Origin: Burkholderiales bacterium
GTDB taxonomy: Bacteria; Pseudomonadota; Gammaproteobacteria; Burkholderiales; JAHFRG01
Assembly (NCBI GenBank): GCA_035518095.1
Contig: DATIXX010000013.1
Coordinates: forward strand, 1-55,081
Length of the DNA: 55,081 nucleotides
Direction of reading: 5' to 3'
Made by a program: the position numbers and the translations under genes. The notes under the pieces were generated by a model. It saw nothing but the letters and a program-made list of their open reading frames with translations. It made no database searches and had not been told where the DNA came from. This document shows positions 28,378 through 37,607 of the stretch, in pieces (within the stretch, counting starts at the first letter, position 1; every line of letters starts with the position of its first letter).

Positions 28378-29943
28378 ATGACGCATCAAAAAATCCTCGT
28401 TCTTGACTTCGGTTCCCAGTACACGCAGCTCATCGCTCGCCGCGTGCGCGAATCAAAAGTTTACTGCGAGCTGCATCCGTATGACGTCGGTGAAAAATTC
28501 ATAAGGGAATTCAATCCGCGCGGCGTCATACTGTCCGGCGGGCCAGCCTCGGTGGTCGAAGGTAACGCTCCGCGTGCCCCACAAATCGTTTTCCAGCTCG
28601 GAGTGCCGGTGCTGGGAATCTGTTACGGTATGCAGACCATGGCGGCTCAACTCGGCGGGGAAGTTGAAAACGCGCAGGTGCGCGAATTCGGACACGCTGA
28701 GCTGCGCGCATGCGGCCATTCGGCGTTGCTAAAAGATATTCAGGACCGAAGCGACCAAGAAGGCTACGGACTGCTCGATGTCTGGATGAGCCACGGCGAC
28801 CGCGTAAATACGCTCCCCGAAGGCTTCAAGGTCATTGCCGGGAACGATGCCAGCCCGATTGCAGGCATGGCGGACGATACGCGCAAGCTTTACGGCCTGC
28901 AGTTTCACCCAGAAGTGACGCATACGCGGCAGGGCAAGCGCATTATTGAGCGCTTTGTGCATGAAATATGCGGGATAAAGGGCGACTGGAATATGCCCGA
29001 TTATGTTGAGGAGGCGGTCTCGAAAATCCGTAACCAGGTGGGCAAGGAAGAAGTTTTGCTTGGGCTCTCCGGCGGCGTGGATTCGGCCGTAGCCGCAATG
29101 CTGTTGCACAGGGCTATCGGCAAGCAGCTCACCTGCGTTTTCGTGGACAATGGCCTGCTGCGGCTCAATGAAGCCAAACAGGTCATGGATACCTTCAGCC
29201 GCAATTTGGGCGTTAAAGTCATCATGGTGGACGCCTCCGCCAAATTTCTGAAAAAGCTGGCGGGAGTGTCTAATCCGGAGCAAAAGCGCAAAATCATCGG
29301 TAAGGAATTCATCGAAGTCTTCCAGCGCGAAGCGAAGAAGCTCCGGCAGGTCAGATGGCTGGCCCAAGGCACAATTTATCCTGACGTGATTGAATCCGCC
29401 GGCGCCAAAACCAAGAAAGCGCAGTCCATCAAATCGCATCATAATGTCGGCGGCCTGCCTAGAACACTGCATTTGAAGCTGCTCGAGCCGTTGCGGGAAT
29501 TGTTTAAGGACGAAGTGCGGGAGCTGGGTTTAGCGCTGGGCGTGCCGCGCGAAATGCTTTACCGCCATCCGTTTCCCGGCCCCGGCCTGGGCGTAAGAAT
29601 TGTGGGCGAAGTGAAGCGCGAATATGCTGAATTATTGCGCCGAGCAGATGCCATTTTTATTGATGAGCTGCGCGCTTCAGGCTGGTATAAGAAAACCGCA
29701 CAGGCATTTGCGGTGTTCCTCCCGGTGAAATCAGTAGGAGTTATGGGTGATGGACGTACCTATGAATATGTCGTGTGCTTGCGCGCGGTCACGACCCAGG
29801 ATTTCATGACCGCGCAATGGGCGGAACTGCCTCATGATTTATTATCGAAAATTTCCAACCGTATCATCAACGAAGTGCGCGGTATCAATCGCGTGGTATA
29901 CGATATCTCTGGTAAACCGCCGGCAACGATAGAATGGGAATAA
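28378..29943 (+). CDS. guaA: GMP synthase (glutamine-hydrolysing)
   Basis: Converts XMP to GMP with glutamine and ATP. The class I amidotransferase domain has catalytic Cys82 (LGICYGMQ), His177 and Glu179 (FHPEV). The ATP pyrophosphatase domain starts near residue 205 with the P-loop LSGGVDSAV near 229-237. A C-terminal dimerisation domain ends [14 protein letters not shown] use the ATG at 28378 ([14 protein letters not shown]), where conserved sequence begins, giving 521 aa. An earlier in-frame start 12 codons upstream would add non-conserved residues. Confidence 0.97.
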   Translation: MTHQKILVLDFGSQYTQLIARRVRESKVYCELHPYDVGEKFIREFNPRGVILSGGPASVVEGNAPRAPQIVFQLGVPVLGICYGMQTMAAQLGGEVENAQVREFGHAELRACGHSALLKDIQDRSDQEGYGLLDVWMSHGDRVNTLPEGFKVIAGNDASPIAGMADDTRKLYGLQFHPEVTHTRQGKRIIERFVHEICGIKGDWNMPDYVEEAVSKIRNQVGKEEVLLGLSGGVDSAVAAMLLHRAIGKQLTCVFVDNGLLRLNEAKQVMDTFSRNLGVKVIMVDASAKFLKKLAGVSNPEQKRKIIGKEFIEVFQREAKKLRQVRWLAQGTIYPDVIESAGAKTKKAQSIKSHHNVGGLPRTLHLKLLEPLRELFKDEVRELGLALGVPREMLYRHPFPGPGLGVRIVGEVKREYAELLRRADAIFIDELRASGWYKKTAQAFAVFLPVKSVGVMGDGRTYEYVVCLRAVTTQDFMTAQWAELPHDLLSKISNRIINEVRGINRVVYDISGKPPATIEWE

Positions 29944-30069
29944 GGCTACCGATAGGCAACGCAGAACCGGCTGTGAGTCGCGTTCGCGGACTTTTCAGTG
30001 AACAGCCTTGGCCGCAAGACGCCGCTATGAAGTTACCCCAGTGACCTCGTGCGTCTAAGTAAAGACAAA
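29944..30069. other. Gap after guaA
   Basis: About 126 bases between the guaA stop and the palindromic repeat. No gene, tRNA or clear terminator is visible. The 201-base convergent gap is otherwise filled by the repeat at 30070-30120. Confidence 0.4.
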
Positions 30070-30120
30070 GGGCCAGAGCCGCATTTCTCCGCTGCTACGG
30101 AGAAAATTCAACTCTGACCC
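30070..30120. repeat. 51-base imperfect palindrome, REP/MITE-like
   Basis: The element begins GGGCCAGAGCCGCATTT and ends AATTCAACTCTGACCC, near inverted complements of each other, with a perfect inner CTCCG/CGGAG pair flanking a short centre. It lies between the convergent guaA and metallo-beta-lactamase-fold genes. Ends of the GGGTCAGAGT type occur in dispersed palindromes linked to REP-associated Y1 transposases in many proteobacteria. No second copy and no transposase were noticed in this window, so the mobile-element link is inference. Confidence 0.6.
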
Positions 30121-30144
30121 GAATTGCTGTTGTTATTGCGCGTG

Positions 30145-31248
30145 CTAAGCCGGTTGCGCGATTGGAGCTTTTGGACAGCAAATGCAGCCGCTTAGCGCGT
30201 GCAATTCACGACAGCTGCGCAGATCCTCCTGGTCCATTGCCACCATATGCGGCTGTCCGGCTTCGGCAAGCGTCGTGACCGTTGGGCCAAGCAGGATCGT
30301 GCTGCCAAGGCCGGCATAGACATAATGGTCACCATATGTCTGTTTCAGCGTCCCAAACGCACGCTCTCCGGTGCAATGAACCGGCGCAATCCATGCGACC
30401 TGCAACTTATCGTGCAGGTTACCGGCAATCTGGCTGATTTGCTCGTTTGTCGCAGGCAGCAGATGCGTCCCGCCGACGACAAGGTGGATCGGCTTTTTGG
30501 TCACTGCTTTTGTGGTTTCTACGACCTTTTCTATCGTCGGATGACTACAACCGACCACGAGGACGATTCCGTCCGGGGTGTCGATTGCTAACGAGATCTC
30601 CATCACATCCAGATCAACGCCCCAAGAACCCTTTAACATGATCAATTGAAATCCGGGCGCTATCTCGGTGTTTCCTCTCAACCGTTTGAAGTTTGCCTGC
30701 GGCCACGGTGTGCCAAAACTAAGCTTTTCAGGCGGTTTACCGTCAAAGTAGCGCATATCGGCGGGCAGCGATTCATTACGCTTGTAGAAGGTTCCCGGCA
30801 AGGTGGCGCCGAACACGCCAAAATTCTCATGTGGTACGTATATCGGCACACCCGGATTGACGGTCATCAAATAATTCAAGCCACTCGTATGATCGCCGTG
30901 ACGGTGCGTCACGACCGCGAAATCCAGCTGGGTGAGGTCGATGCCCTTCGCCTTCACGTTGTGCGCAAAAATTTCGGCGTTGTCTCCGGTGTCGAACAGA
31001 ATGCGCTTGCCCCCATACTCGATGTATGCTGAAAAACCCCAGTCTTTTTGCATGGTCGATGTCTTGCCGAAAGCATCATAGAGCGAGGTGATTTGCGCTT
31101 TCTTGGAATCCGCATTTGCGGCTTGCTCCTGTGTCGCGGTCGACGCGCATCCGGCAAGGAGCACTGTGACACCGGACTGCTTGAGAAATGTACGCCTGTC
31201 CATGGTTAAAGACGACGTGAGCCAATCGAGCCACGGTTTAGCTTTCAT
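30145..31248 (-). CDS. Tat-exported metallo-beta-lactamase-fold lipoprotein
   Basis: Predicted exported metal-dependent hydrolase of 367 aa. A twin-arginine motif DRRTFLK lies at residues 17-23, followed by a hydrophobic stretch and a lipobox LLAGC with Cys34, so a Tat lipoprotein is likely. The metal site HRHGDH (His115, His117, Asp119, His120) is intact, with later ligands in GCSHP and the VHCTGE segment. The overall layout resembles the family annotated near dihydropterin ribofuranosylaminobenzene phosphate synthase. The C-terminus is odd: LSGCICCPKAP with three cysteines. The ATG at 31248 has a strong GGAG site; an internal ATG at residue 16 would give a shorter Tat signal but lacks one. 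Confidence 0.85.
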   Translation of the reverse strand: MKAKPWLDWLTSSLTMDRRTFLKQSGVTVLLAGCASTATQEQAANADSKKAQITSLYDAFGKTSTMQKDWGFSAYIEYGGKRILFDTGDNAEIFAHNVKAKGIDLTQLDFAVVTHRHGDHTSGLNYLMTVNPGVPIYVPHENFGVFGATLPGTFYKRNESLPADMRYFDGKPPEKLSFGTPWPQANFKRLRGNTEIAPGFQLIMLKGSWGVDLDVMEISLAIDTPDGIVLVVGCSHPTIEKVVETTKAVTKKPIHLVVGGTHLLPATNEQISQIAGNLHDKLQVAWIAPVHCTGERAFGTLKQTYGDHYVYAGLGSTILLGPTVTTLAEAGQPHMVAMDQEDLRSCRELHALSGCICCPKAPIAQPA

Positions 31249-31577
31249 TGGTTTGCTCCACTATTGAATTGCTTATAAATTTGCCAACAGAAAATCAAAG
31301 CAGCTACAGCCTCTGGTGACTGCCAGCACTTCCGCGCATCTTATTCTTTTAGGGCACAATTTAACTTATAGCAAGAAAAATGAAAATTCAAGTAACATTT
31401 AGTTTTGCACCAAGCGTGCTGCTCATTATCCTGCACGAGTCTAATACTAACCCGTTGAAAAGCGAAACTTGTCATTGAGCCTGAACACACTAATGCCGCG
31501 GCCGGGCGGCGGATTTTCGTCGAATGCAGCAAGCAGGAAATCGCTGCTGCTTGAGCGAGCCGGGATGCCGAACCTGA
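31249..31577. other. Intergenic region between two minus-strand lipoprotein genes
   Basis: About 330 bases, somewhat AT-rich in the middle (31330-31440). It must hold the promoter of the metallo-beta-lactamase-fold gene on the minus strand. A short open frame at 31341-31532 on the minus strand has no ribosome site or recognisable sequence. No repeat or RNA gene was seen. Confidence 0.4.
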
Positions 31578-32180
31578 CTAGAAGTCTGTGAATTCAAGAC
31601 TGTTCACGACGGCGGTTGCCTTCTCGCGAAACGCGGCGTCTTGATGACCCGGATAATATCGATGCGAATAGCCCAAATTGACCACAATGTTTTTGTTTTT
31701 GGGGTGGGCGCAGGCAAGGGCAAGCGACTCGAGGATCATAACCCCTTTGTTTCCGGACGGCTTAGCGGCTGCGTTGTCCACCATTAGCACATATGATTCT
31801 GCACAATCGGTCCCTTTTTTATCGTACGCAGAAACATCGTGTTGAATGATTTTGTAGCGCTTTCGATCAATGGATTTGCTTTCGCCTTCTTTCACTAGAC
31901 GAACAAAATCATCTCTTGTCTTATACGGCTCGATCGCAACGAGGGTCCCCTGAATAACGAAAGTCTCATCGGGAGTCTCACTCCCTTTCCCTAGGGCTAA
32001 TTGGGTTTGGTTTCGCCCTACGACGTACCAACCTTTTTCATTCAGCGGTAAAAGCGAATATCCCTTTTGAACAATTCTTTCAGGCGGAATCTGTATCTGC
32101 TCAACCCTCGACTGGGCTGAGCTACAAGAAACGATAAGTAATGAAACAGAGAAAATGATCGGCGTGGAGCAGTACTTCAT
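31578..32180 (-). CDS. Putative lipoprotein of unknown function
   Basis: Not recognised. From the ATG at 32180, preceded by GGGAG at a five-base spacing, the protein is 200 aa. It has a hydrophobic signal (FSVSLLIVSC) with a lipobox-like L-I-V-S-C, so it is probably a lipoprotein. The mature part is a mix of strands and charged turns, with two more cysteines (KGTDCAESY and LACAHP) that could form a disulfide. An earlier in-frame ATG (32192) contains the GGGAG site itself and is unlikely to be the start. No partner genes: its neighbours are a co-oriented hydrolase 330 bases away and a divergent tadA. Confidence 0.7.
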   Translation of the reverse strand: MKYCSTPIIFSVSLLIVSCSSAQSRVEQIQIPPERIVQKGYSLLPLNEKGWYVVGRNQTQLALGKGSETPDETFVIQGTLVAIEPYKTRDDFVRLVKEGESKSIDRKRYKIIQHDVSAYDKKGTDCAESYVLMVDNAAAKPSGNKGVMILESLALACAHPKNKNIVVNLGYSHRYYPGHQDAAFREKATAVVNSLEFTDF

Positions 32181-32987
<807 letters not shown>

Positions 32988-32988
<1 letters not shown>

Positions 32989-33473
32989 TGGCGAAGATTG
33001 TTGTAAGCTTGCGGCAGCAAACTTTAACGCTGCTGGACGAGAAGGGCAAAGAAGTAACCCGCCATCCAGTTTCCACCTCGAAGAACGGCGCGGGAGAGTT
33101 GAACGGCAGCTATCGCACGCCGCGCGGTTTGCATGTAATCCGCGCCAAAATTGGCGCCGGGCAACCAGTCAATAGCGTGTTTGTCAATCGGCGTCCCACC
33201 GGAGAAATTTACACGCCTGAACTCGCCCGACGCGACCCGAAGCGCGATTGGATTCTGACGCGCATTCTGTGGCTTTCGGGATGCGAGGTCGGTTTCAACC
33301 GCTTAGGCCAAGTCGATACCATGCGCCGTTATATTTATATCCACGGCAGCCCCGACAATACAAAGATGGGCCTGCCAGGCTCAATTGGCTGCATCAGGAT
33401 GCGCAACAAGGATTTATTAGACTTGTTTGATGGCGTAAAGGTCGGGACCCTGGTAGAAATTCGCGAAAACTGA
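32988..33473 (+). CDS. L,D-transpeptidase (YkuD) fold protein without signal peptide
   Basis: The 161-aa protein has the YkuD catalytic signature: His119 (in YIHGS) followed by the SIGCIRM motif with nucleophile Cys135. Such enzymes cross-link peptidoglycan or attach lipoproteins in the periplasm. Oddly, this protein begins MAKIVVSLRQQTLTLLDEKG directly with the domain's first strands and has no visible signal peptide or membrane anchor. The ATG at 32988 overlaps the tadA stop by one base and has AGGAGAAGG upstream, so the start is firm. Leaderless YkuD proteins of this type occur beside tadA in some proteobacteria; how or whether they are exported is unknown. Confidence 0.88.
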
Positions 33474-33578
33474 GTCTTCTCATCCACTTCCCGAAAGTTT
33501 TGTCGACTCGGGCCGCAATATCCCGTAACTGGGCAATTGCCTGTTGCAAACAGTAGCATAAGGCAGTGTGCAAAATTT

Positions 33579-33595
33579 ATTGTGCATTGCACAAT
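33579..33595. promoter_or_regulatory. Perfect inverted repeat, candidate operator of the SDR gene
   Basis: ATTGTGC-ATT-GCACAAT, a 7-3-7 perfect palindrome, 58 bases before the SDR start. It overlaps the proposed -35 element. TTGTGC and TGCA-type palindromes resemble sites of polyhydroxybutyrate-responsive PhaR regulators in some betaproteobacteria, but that match is from memory and weak. Confidence 0.55.
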
Positions 33596-33608
33596 GCTGT
33601 GCTACACT
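33580..33608 (+). promoter_or_regulatory. Putative promoter of the SDR gene
   Basis: TTGTGC at 33580-33585, a 17-base spacer, TACACT at 33603-33608. The match to consensus is moderate (three and four of six). The -35 lies inside the inverted repeat at 33579-33595, as expected for a repressor-controlled promoter. Confidence 0.45.
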
Positions 33609-33652
33609 TGTTTTGAGTTATTGGAATTTGTTGATTCGGAAGGAAAATGTGC

Positions 33653-34393
33653 ATGAGACTCGCGGGCAAAATTGCGATTATAACGGGTGCCGGACGCGGG
33701 ATTGGACAGGCTACCGCTATAAAGTTTGCCAAGGAGGGGGCGAAAGTTATCGCCTGTGATTTGACGCCGGAATGGCTCAATGAAACTGTCGAGAAAATCA
33801 ACTCGGCAGGCGGCGAGGCCACGGGTTTTGTAGTGGATGTGCGAGACAAATCTAGTATCGATAAGATGGTCAGTAGCGTCGTGAAGAAATACGGCCGCAT
33901 TGATTGCCTCGTGAATAACGCGGGCATCGTAATGGACAGTCAGCTTAAAAATATGACCGAGGAACAGTTTGACAAGGTGATCGACATCAACCTCAAGGGT
34001 GTTTACAACTGCACCAAGGCAGTGGTGGATGTCATGTTGCGCCAGAACTCGGGCGTCATCCTTAACGCGTCATCCATTGTCGGTTTGTACGGAAATTTTG
34101 GACAGACTAATTATGCCGCGAGCAAGTTCGGCGTGATCGGGATGGTAAAGACCTGGGCCCGGGAACTGGGTAAGCGCGGGATCCGCACGAATGCAGTCTG
34201 CCCTGGGTTCATTGAAACCCCTATATTGAGCTCGATGCCGGATCGGGTCCTGAGAGCAATCGAGGAGAAGGTGCCGCTCGGTCGTCTTGGAAGACCGGAG
34301 GAAATCGCGAATACCTATGCATTCCTCGCTTCCGATGAGGCAAGCTATATCAACGGCGCTGTTATAGAAGTTGGCGGCGGCGTCACAATTTAA
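33653..34393 (+). CDS. Short-chain dehydrogenase, FabG / acetoacetyl-CoA reductase type
   Basis: NAD(P)H-dependent reductase of the classical SDR family, 246 aa. The cofactor motif TGAGRGIG is at about residues 12-19, with NNAG near 87. The catalytic Ser-Tyr-Lys set lies in NASSIVGLYG and YAASK, and the end is INGAVIEVGGGVTI. It could be a 3-oxoacyl-ACP reductase or an acetoacetyl-CoA reductase of polyhydroxybutyrate synthesis. It stands alone, not in a fab operon, which favours a specialised role. I use the ATG at 33653 because AAGGA lies eight bases upstream; an ATG two codons earlier is too close to it. Confidence 0.85.
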   Translation: MRLAGKIAIITGAGRGIGQATAIKFAKEGAKVIACDLTPEWLNETVEKINSAGGEATGFVVDVRDKSSIDKMVSSVVKKYGRIDCLVNNAGIVMDSQLKNMTEEQFDKVIDINLKGVYNCTKAVVDVMLRQNSGVILNASSIVGLYGNFGQTNYAASKFGVIGMVKTWARELGKRGIRTNAVCPGFIETPILSSMPDRVLRAIEEKVPLGRLGRPEEIANTYAFLASDEASYINGAVIEVGGGVTI

Positions 34394-34444
34394 ACCCTCG
34401 CCAAAGCCAGCTATTTCACCTTTGACTTTATCTCTCCGGTCTAT

Positions 34445-35509
34445 CTATTTTTGCTTTTTTGGAAAGAGTTTTTTCAGCTTGTCACGGTTAGGGGAGAGCA
34501 CTACGCCTTTCTCGGTAATAAGCCCGGTCACCAATTGCGCAGGCGTTACGTCAAATGCCGGGTTGCGTATTTTCACACCCTCAGCAGCCCACCGAATATC
34601 TCGGTACCCTAAGACCTCGGATTGCGGCCGCTCTTCGATGGGGATATCTGCACCACTTGCAATACTGAGATCGATACTGGAAAGCGGGCACGCGACATAA
34701 AATGGTATGGCGTGGCGCTGCGCCAGTACCGCCAGCATGTAGGTGCCTATCTTGTTGGCCACATCACCGTTGGCCGCGACCCGGTCTGCGCCGACGATCA
34801 CCAAATCGAGTTCCCCGCGGCCCATCAGATAGCCGGCCATATTGTCAGTAATTAGCGTCACCGGGATATTTTCCTGGATCAATTCCCAGGCTGTAAGCCG
34901 CGCGCCTTGCAGGAAAGGTCGGGTTTCGCTGGTGAAAACGCTGACTGTGTTGCCTGCTTCTACAGCCGACCGAATCACACCCAGCGCCGTGCCATGGCCT
35001 GCGGTCGCCAGTGCCCCGGCGTTGCAGTAAGTAAGAATTCTTGCATTATTCTTGACGAGAGCCGCGCCGATCTCGCCGATCGCATGGTTAACGCGCAGAT
35101 CCTCGGAGTGAATCGCGTGTGCCTCGTCCAGAAGTTTTTGCGCGACCTCCCCGGGATTGCGTACCTTAACTTTGTACCAGACTTGGCGCATGCGGCGCAG
35201 CGCCCAAAATAAATTGACCGCAGTCGGCCGGCTGTCCGCAAGCTCCGTAAAGCTCTTTTCCAGCCCCGAATTGAAATCTTTTTGCGGCAGTTGTTGCAAG
35301 CGCTGTGCTTCCAATGCGATGCCAAAAGCAGCCGCGCAACCAATTGCAGGCGCACCTCTAACCACCATGTTGCGAATTCCGCTCGCAACAGCCGCTGCGG
35401 AATCAAAGCTTACGTATTCAAGGCGCTCCGGCAGGACGCGCTGGTCGATCATTTCCAGCTTGTTATTACGCCAACGCAGCGTTTCAACCTTGTAATCGGC
35501 TCGAATCAT
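34445..35509 (-). CDS. mtnA: 5-methylthioribose-1-phosphate isomerase
   Basis: Isomerises 5-methylthioribose-1-phosphate to 5-methylthioribulose-1-phosphate in methionine salvage; it can also act on 5-deoxyribose-1-phosphate. The 354-aa protein has the MtnA/eIF2B-like signatures VVRGAPAIGCAAAFG, LTYCNAGALATAGHGTALG with the catalytic cysteine, and the aspartate motif GADRVAANGDVANKIGT. It is last in a minus-strand row and follows the aldolase/dehydrogenase gene by 98 bases. No mtnB, mtnC, mtnD or mtnP is visible nearby, which suggests its product is used by the adjacent aldolase instead. Confidence 0.95.
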   Translation of the reverse strand: MIRADYKVETLRWRNNKLEMIDQRVLPERLEYVSFDSAAAVASGIRNMVVRGAPAIGCAAAFGIALEAQRLQQLPQKDFNSGLEKSFTELADSRPTAVNLFWALRRMRQVWYKVKVRNPGEVAQKLLDEAHAIHSEDLRVNHAIGEIGAALVKNNARILTYCNAGALATAGHGTALGVIRSAVEAGNTVSVFTSETRPFLQGARLTAWELIQENIPVTLITDNMAGYLMGRGELDLVIVGADRVAANGDVANKIGTYMLAVLAQRHAIPFYVACPLSSIDLSIASGADIPIEERPQSEVLGYRDIRWAAEGVKIRNPAFDVTPAQLVTGLITEKGVVLSPNRDKLKKLFPKKQK

Positions 35510-35607
35510 GATTTCAAATTATCGCGGGCAATGTGGAGTCCACCTAAGAGGTAATTAAGGCTTTGCTAGCAGGCTTTAACAAAGCCGGCTCGGCCGGGTG
35601 AAATGGA

Positions 35608-37581
35608 TCAAATGACCCGCTCGTTGCCCCCGTCCACAGGCACCTGCGCGGCAGTGGTCTTGGCAAACAGCGGTCCGCACATTTCTGCGGCGAGCTCGGC
35701 AACATTTCTGCTTGTAACCTCGGTCTTCAGCACATTATTCTTCTTGTATTGCTCGACGCCGAGCCCGTATTGCGCCGCGCGCGACTCGAGCACAGCTTTG
35801 CTCCAGATGGCGGTATCGAATACCGCGTTGGGGTGGATGATATTGACGCGGATGCCCTCAGAGCCCCATTCCAGCGCCGCAACCCGCGCCAGCTGGTTGA
35901 GCGCGGCTTTGGATGAAGAGTACGCGGCGGCACCCGGTCCCGGCGCAGGGACATTTTTGGAACCGATGACGACCGCACGCCCGCCTCTGGGCGAGAGTTT
36001 CAGCAACGGGTGGCATTCGCGCATCATCAACAAGTTGGCATCCAGATTGATGTTCATTACGTCGCGCCATTCCTTAGCATGCAAAGCTTCAATGCGGCGG
36101 CTGGCCGGAAAGATTCCGGCATTGAGTATGAGCATGTCCAGTCCGCCGAATGCTTTTACACCCGACTCGAGCGCGCTGGCGACGGCCTTGTCACTAGTTA
36201 CATCGCAACGTATGCCAAGAAAATCCTTGCGGTTGTACAGCAATTCGATTGACGGATTTAGATCGAGCCCAATGACCGCCGCGCCGCGTGCAAGCATGGA
36301 TTCTACACACGCTTTGCCAATACCCGAAGCGGCGCCCGTAACCAAGGCGATTTCCCCTGCAAACAAGGGGGGCGTGCCGCCTTTTTTGAGCTTAGCCTGC
36401 TCGAGATCCCAGTATTCAACGTCGAACAACTCCTCTGCTGGCAACGCGGTGAATCCGCCCAAGGCAGTGGCGCGCAGGATAATTTCGATGGTGTGCAAAT
36501 AGATTTCCACGACAATGGCCGCGTCTTTAGCGGTTTGCCCCACGGCGCACAGTCCGAACTCAGGATCAAGAATCACGCGCGGCGCCGGGTCCAGCATGGT
36601 TTTCTTTTCCTTTGCGGTACGCATATGCTGGTGGAAATATTTTCGGTACAGCGTGGCATAAGCATCAACTGTCCTTCCCAGCATGGGTAGCCGTTTGGTG
36701 CGAATCACATGGTCGGGTGTCGCCGGCCCCTGCTGCGAAATTTTTCCAAGGTCTCTGCGTTTTGCGAATCCTAGGGTTTGAGTATTCGTACAAGTACTGA
36801 TGATGGCCGGGAAACCCGCGACTTTTGAAATCTTCCTGCGCAATAAGGCAAGTTCCGTTTTGAGAGGTCTTTTGGGGACGGCGGCCGAGCGAGCGGGGAG
36901 TGTCCAGGCGCCTTTACTGGCCAGATATTTTTCGGCGCGCGATACCAGCGCAATCATGCGCTCATAGGATTGTTTGGCGGTCGCGCCGAAAGAAAAGATT
37001 CCATGGTTCATAAGTACCATTCCTATAGTGGCTTGCTTTGCTTGCTCGGCGAACAGCTGCGCGCAAACTTGCGCCAGCTCGAAGCCCGGCATCACATAGG
37101 GAATGATTACCACGTCTTCACCATAGATTTCTCGGATGCGTTCCTCGCCGTTCGCAGTGTTGGTTACCGCAATTACCGCATCGGCATGGGTGTGATCTAC
37201 GTATTTGTAGGGAAGAATCGCGTGCAGAATGGTCTCAATCGATGGCGCTGGAGCGGAGGCCCGTGTCATATGTGTTTTCAGCTCGTTTACCATTTGTGGA
37301 TCAGAGAGCGATTTAAGCTGCGCAAGCCGCAGCAGGTGACGCAAACGAACCGGAGAAAAACCCGCGGATTCTATGGTCTCCAAATCCCAGCCGCTGCCTT
37401 TCACATATAAAATGTCTTCGGGTTCTCCAAGTATATTGCTCTCGCGGATTTTGACGGAAGTATTGCCCCCGCCGTGCAGTACCAGCGATTTGTCGCGGCC
37501 CAGGAGGCGCGAGGAGTAAACGCGAAGTTGCAGATCGCCTTTAAATGCCGCTGCTTCTCTGTCGTTCCACAAGCTTTTCAT
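35608..37581 (-). CDS. Bifunctional class II aldolase / short-chain dehydrogenase
   Basis: Fusion of 657 aa. The N-terminal part (about residues 1-400) is a class II aldolase/adducin domain: HGGGNTSVK is the phosphate-binding loop, and zinc ligands are seen in DHTHAD (near 128-133) and MNHG (near 194). The C-terminal part (about 405-657) is an SDR domain with TGAASGIG near 413-420 and YSSSK near 550, and is complete. The layout matches RhaEW-type enzymes that cleave a ketose-1-phosphate to DHAP and an aldehyde, then oxidise or reduce the aldehyde. Beside mtnA, the likely substrate is methylthioribulose- or deoxyribulose-1-phosphate; rhamnulose-1-phosphate is the alternative. Confidence 0.9.
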   Translation of the reverse strand: MKSLWNDREAAAFKGDLQLRVYSSRLLGRDKSLVLHGGGNTSVKIRESNILGEPEDILYVKGSGWDLETIESAGFSPVRLRHLLRLAQLKSLSDPQMVNELKTHMTRASAPAPSIETILHAILPYKYVDHTHADAVIAVTNTANGEERIREIYGEDVVIIPYVMPGFELAQVCAQLFAEQAKQATIGMVLMNHGIFSFGATAKQSYERMIALVSRAEKYLASKGAWTLPARSAAVPKRPLKTELALLRRKISKVAGFPAIISTCTNTQTLGFAKRRDLGKISQQGPATPDHVIRTKRLPMLGRTVDAYATLYRKYFHQHMRTAKEKKTMLDPAPRVILDPEFGLCAVGQTAKDAAIVVEIYLHTIEIILRATALGGFTALPAEELFDVEYWDLEQAKLKKGGTPPLFAGEIALVTGAASGIGKACVESMLARGAAVIGLDLNPSIELLYNRKDFLGIRCDVTSDKAVASALESGVKAFGGLDMLILNAGIFPASRRIEALHAKEWRDVMNINLDANLLMMRECHPLLKLSPRGGRAVVIGSKNVPAPGPGAAAYSSSKAALNQLARVAALEWGSEGIRVNIIHPNAVFDTAIWSKAVLESRAAQYGLGVEQYKKNNVLKTEVTSRNVAELAAEMCGPLFAKTTAAQVPVDGGNERVI

Positions 37582-37607
37582 GGCTCACATTTGGGGTTGA
37601 TGGGGCA

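Noticed and set aside
31341..31532. Minus-strand open frame between two lipoprotein genes
   Set aside because: No Shine-Dalgarno site, unusual composition, and no family resemblance.
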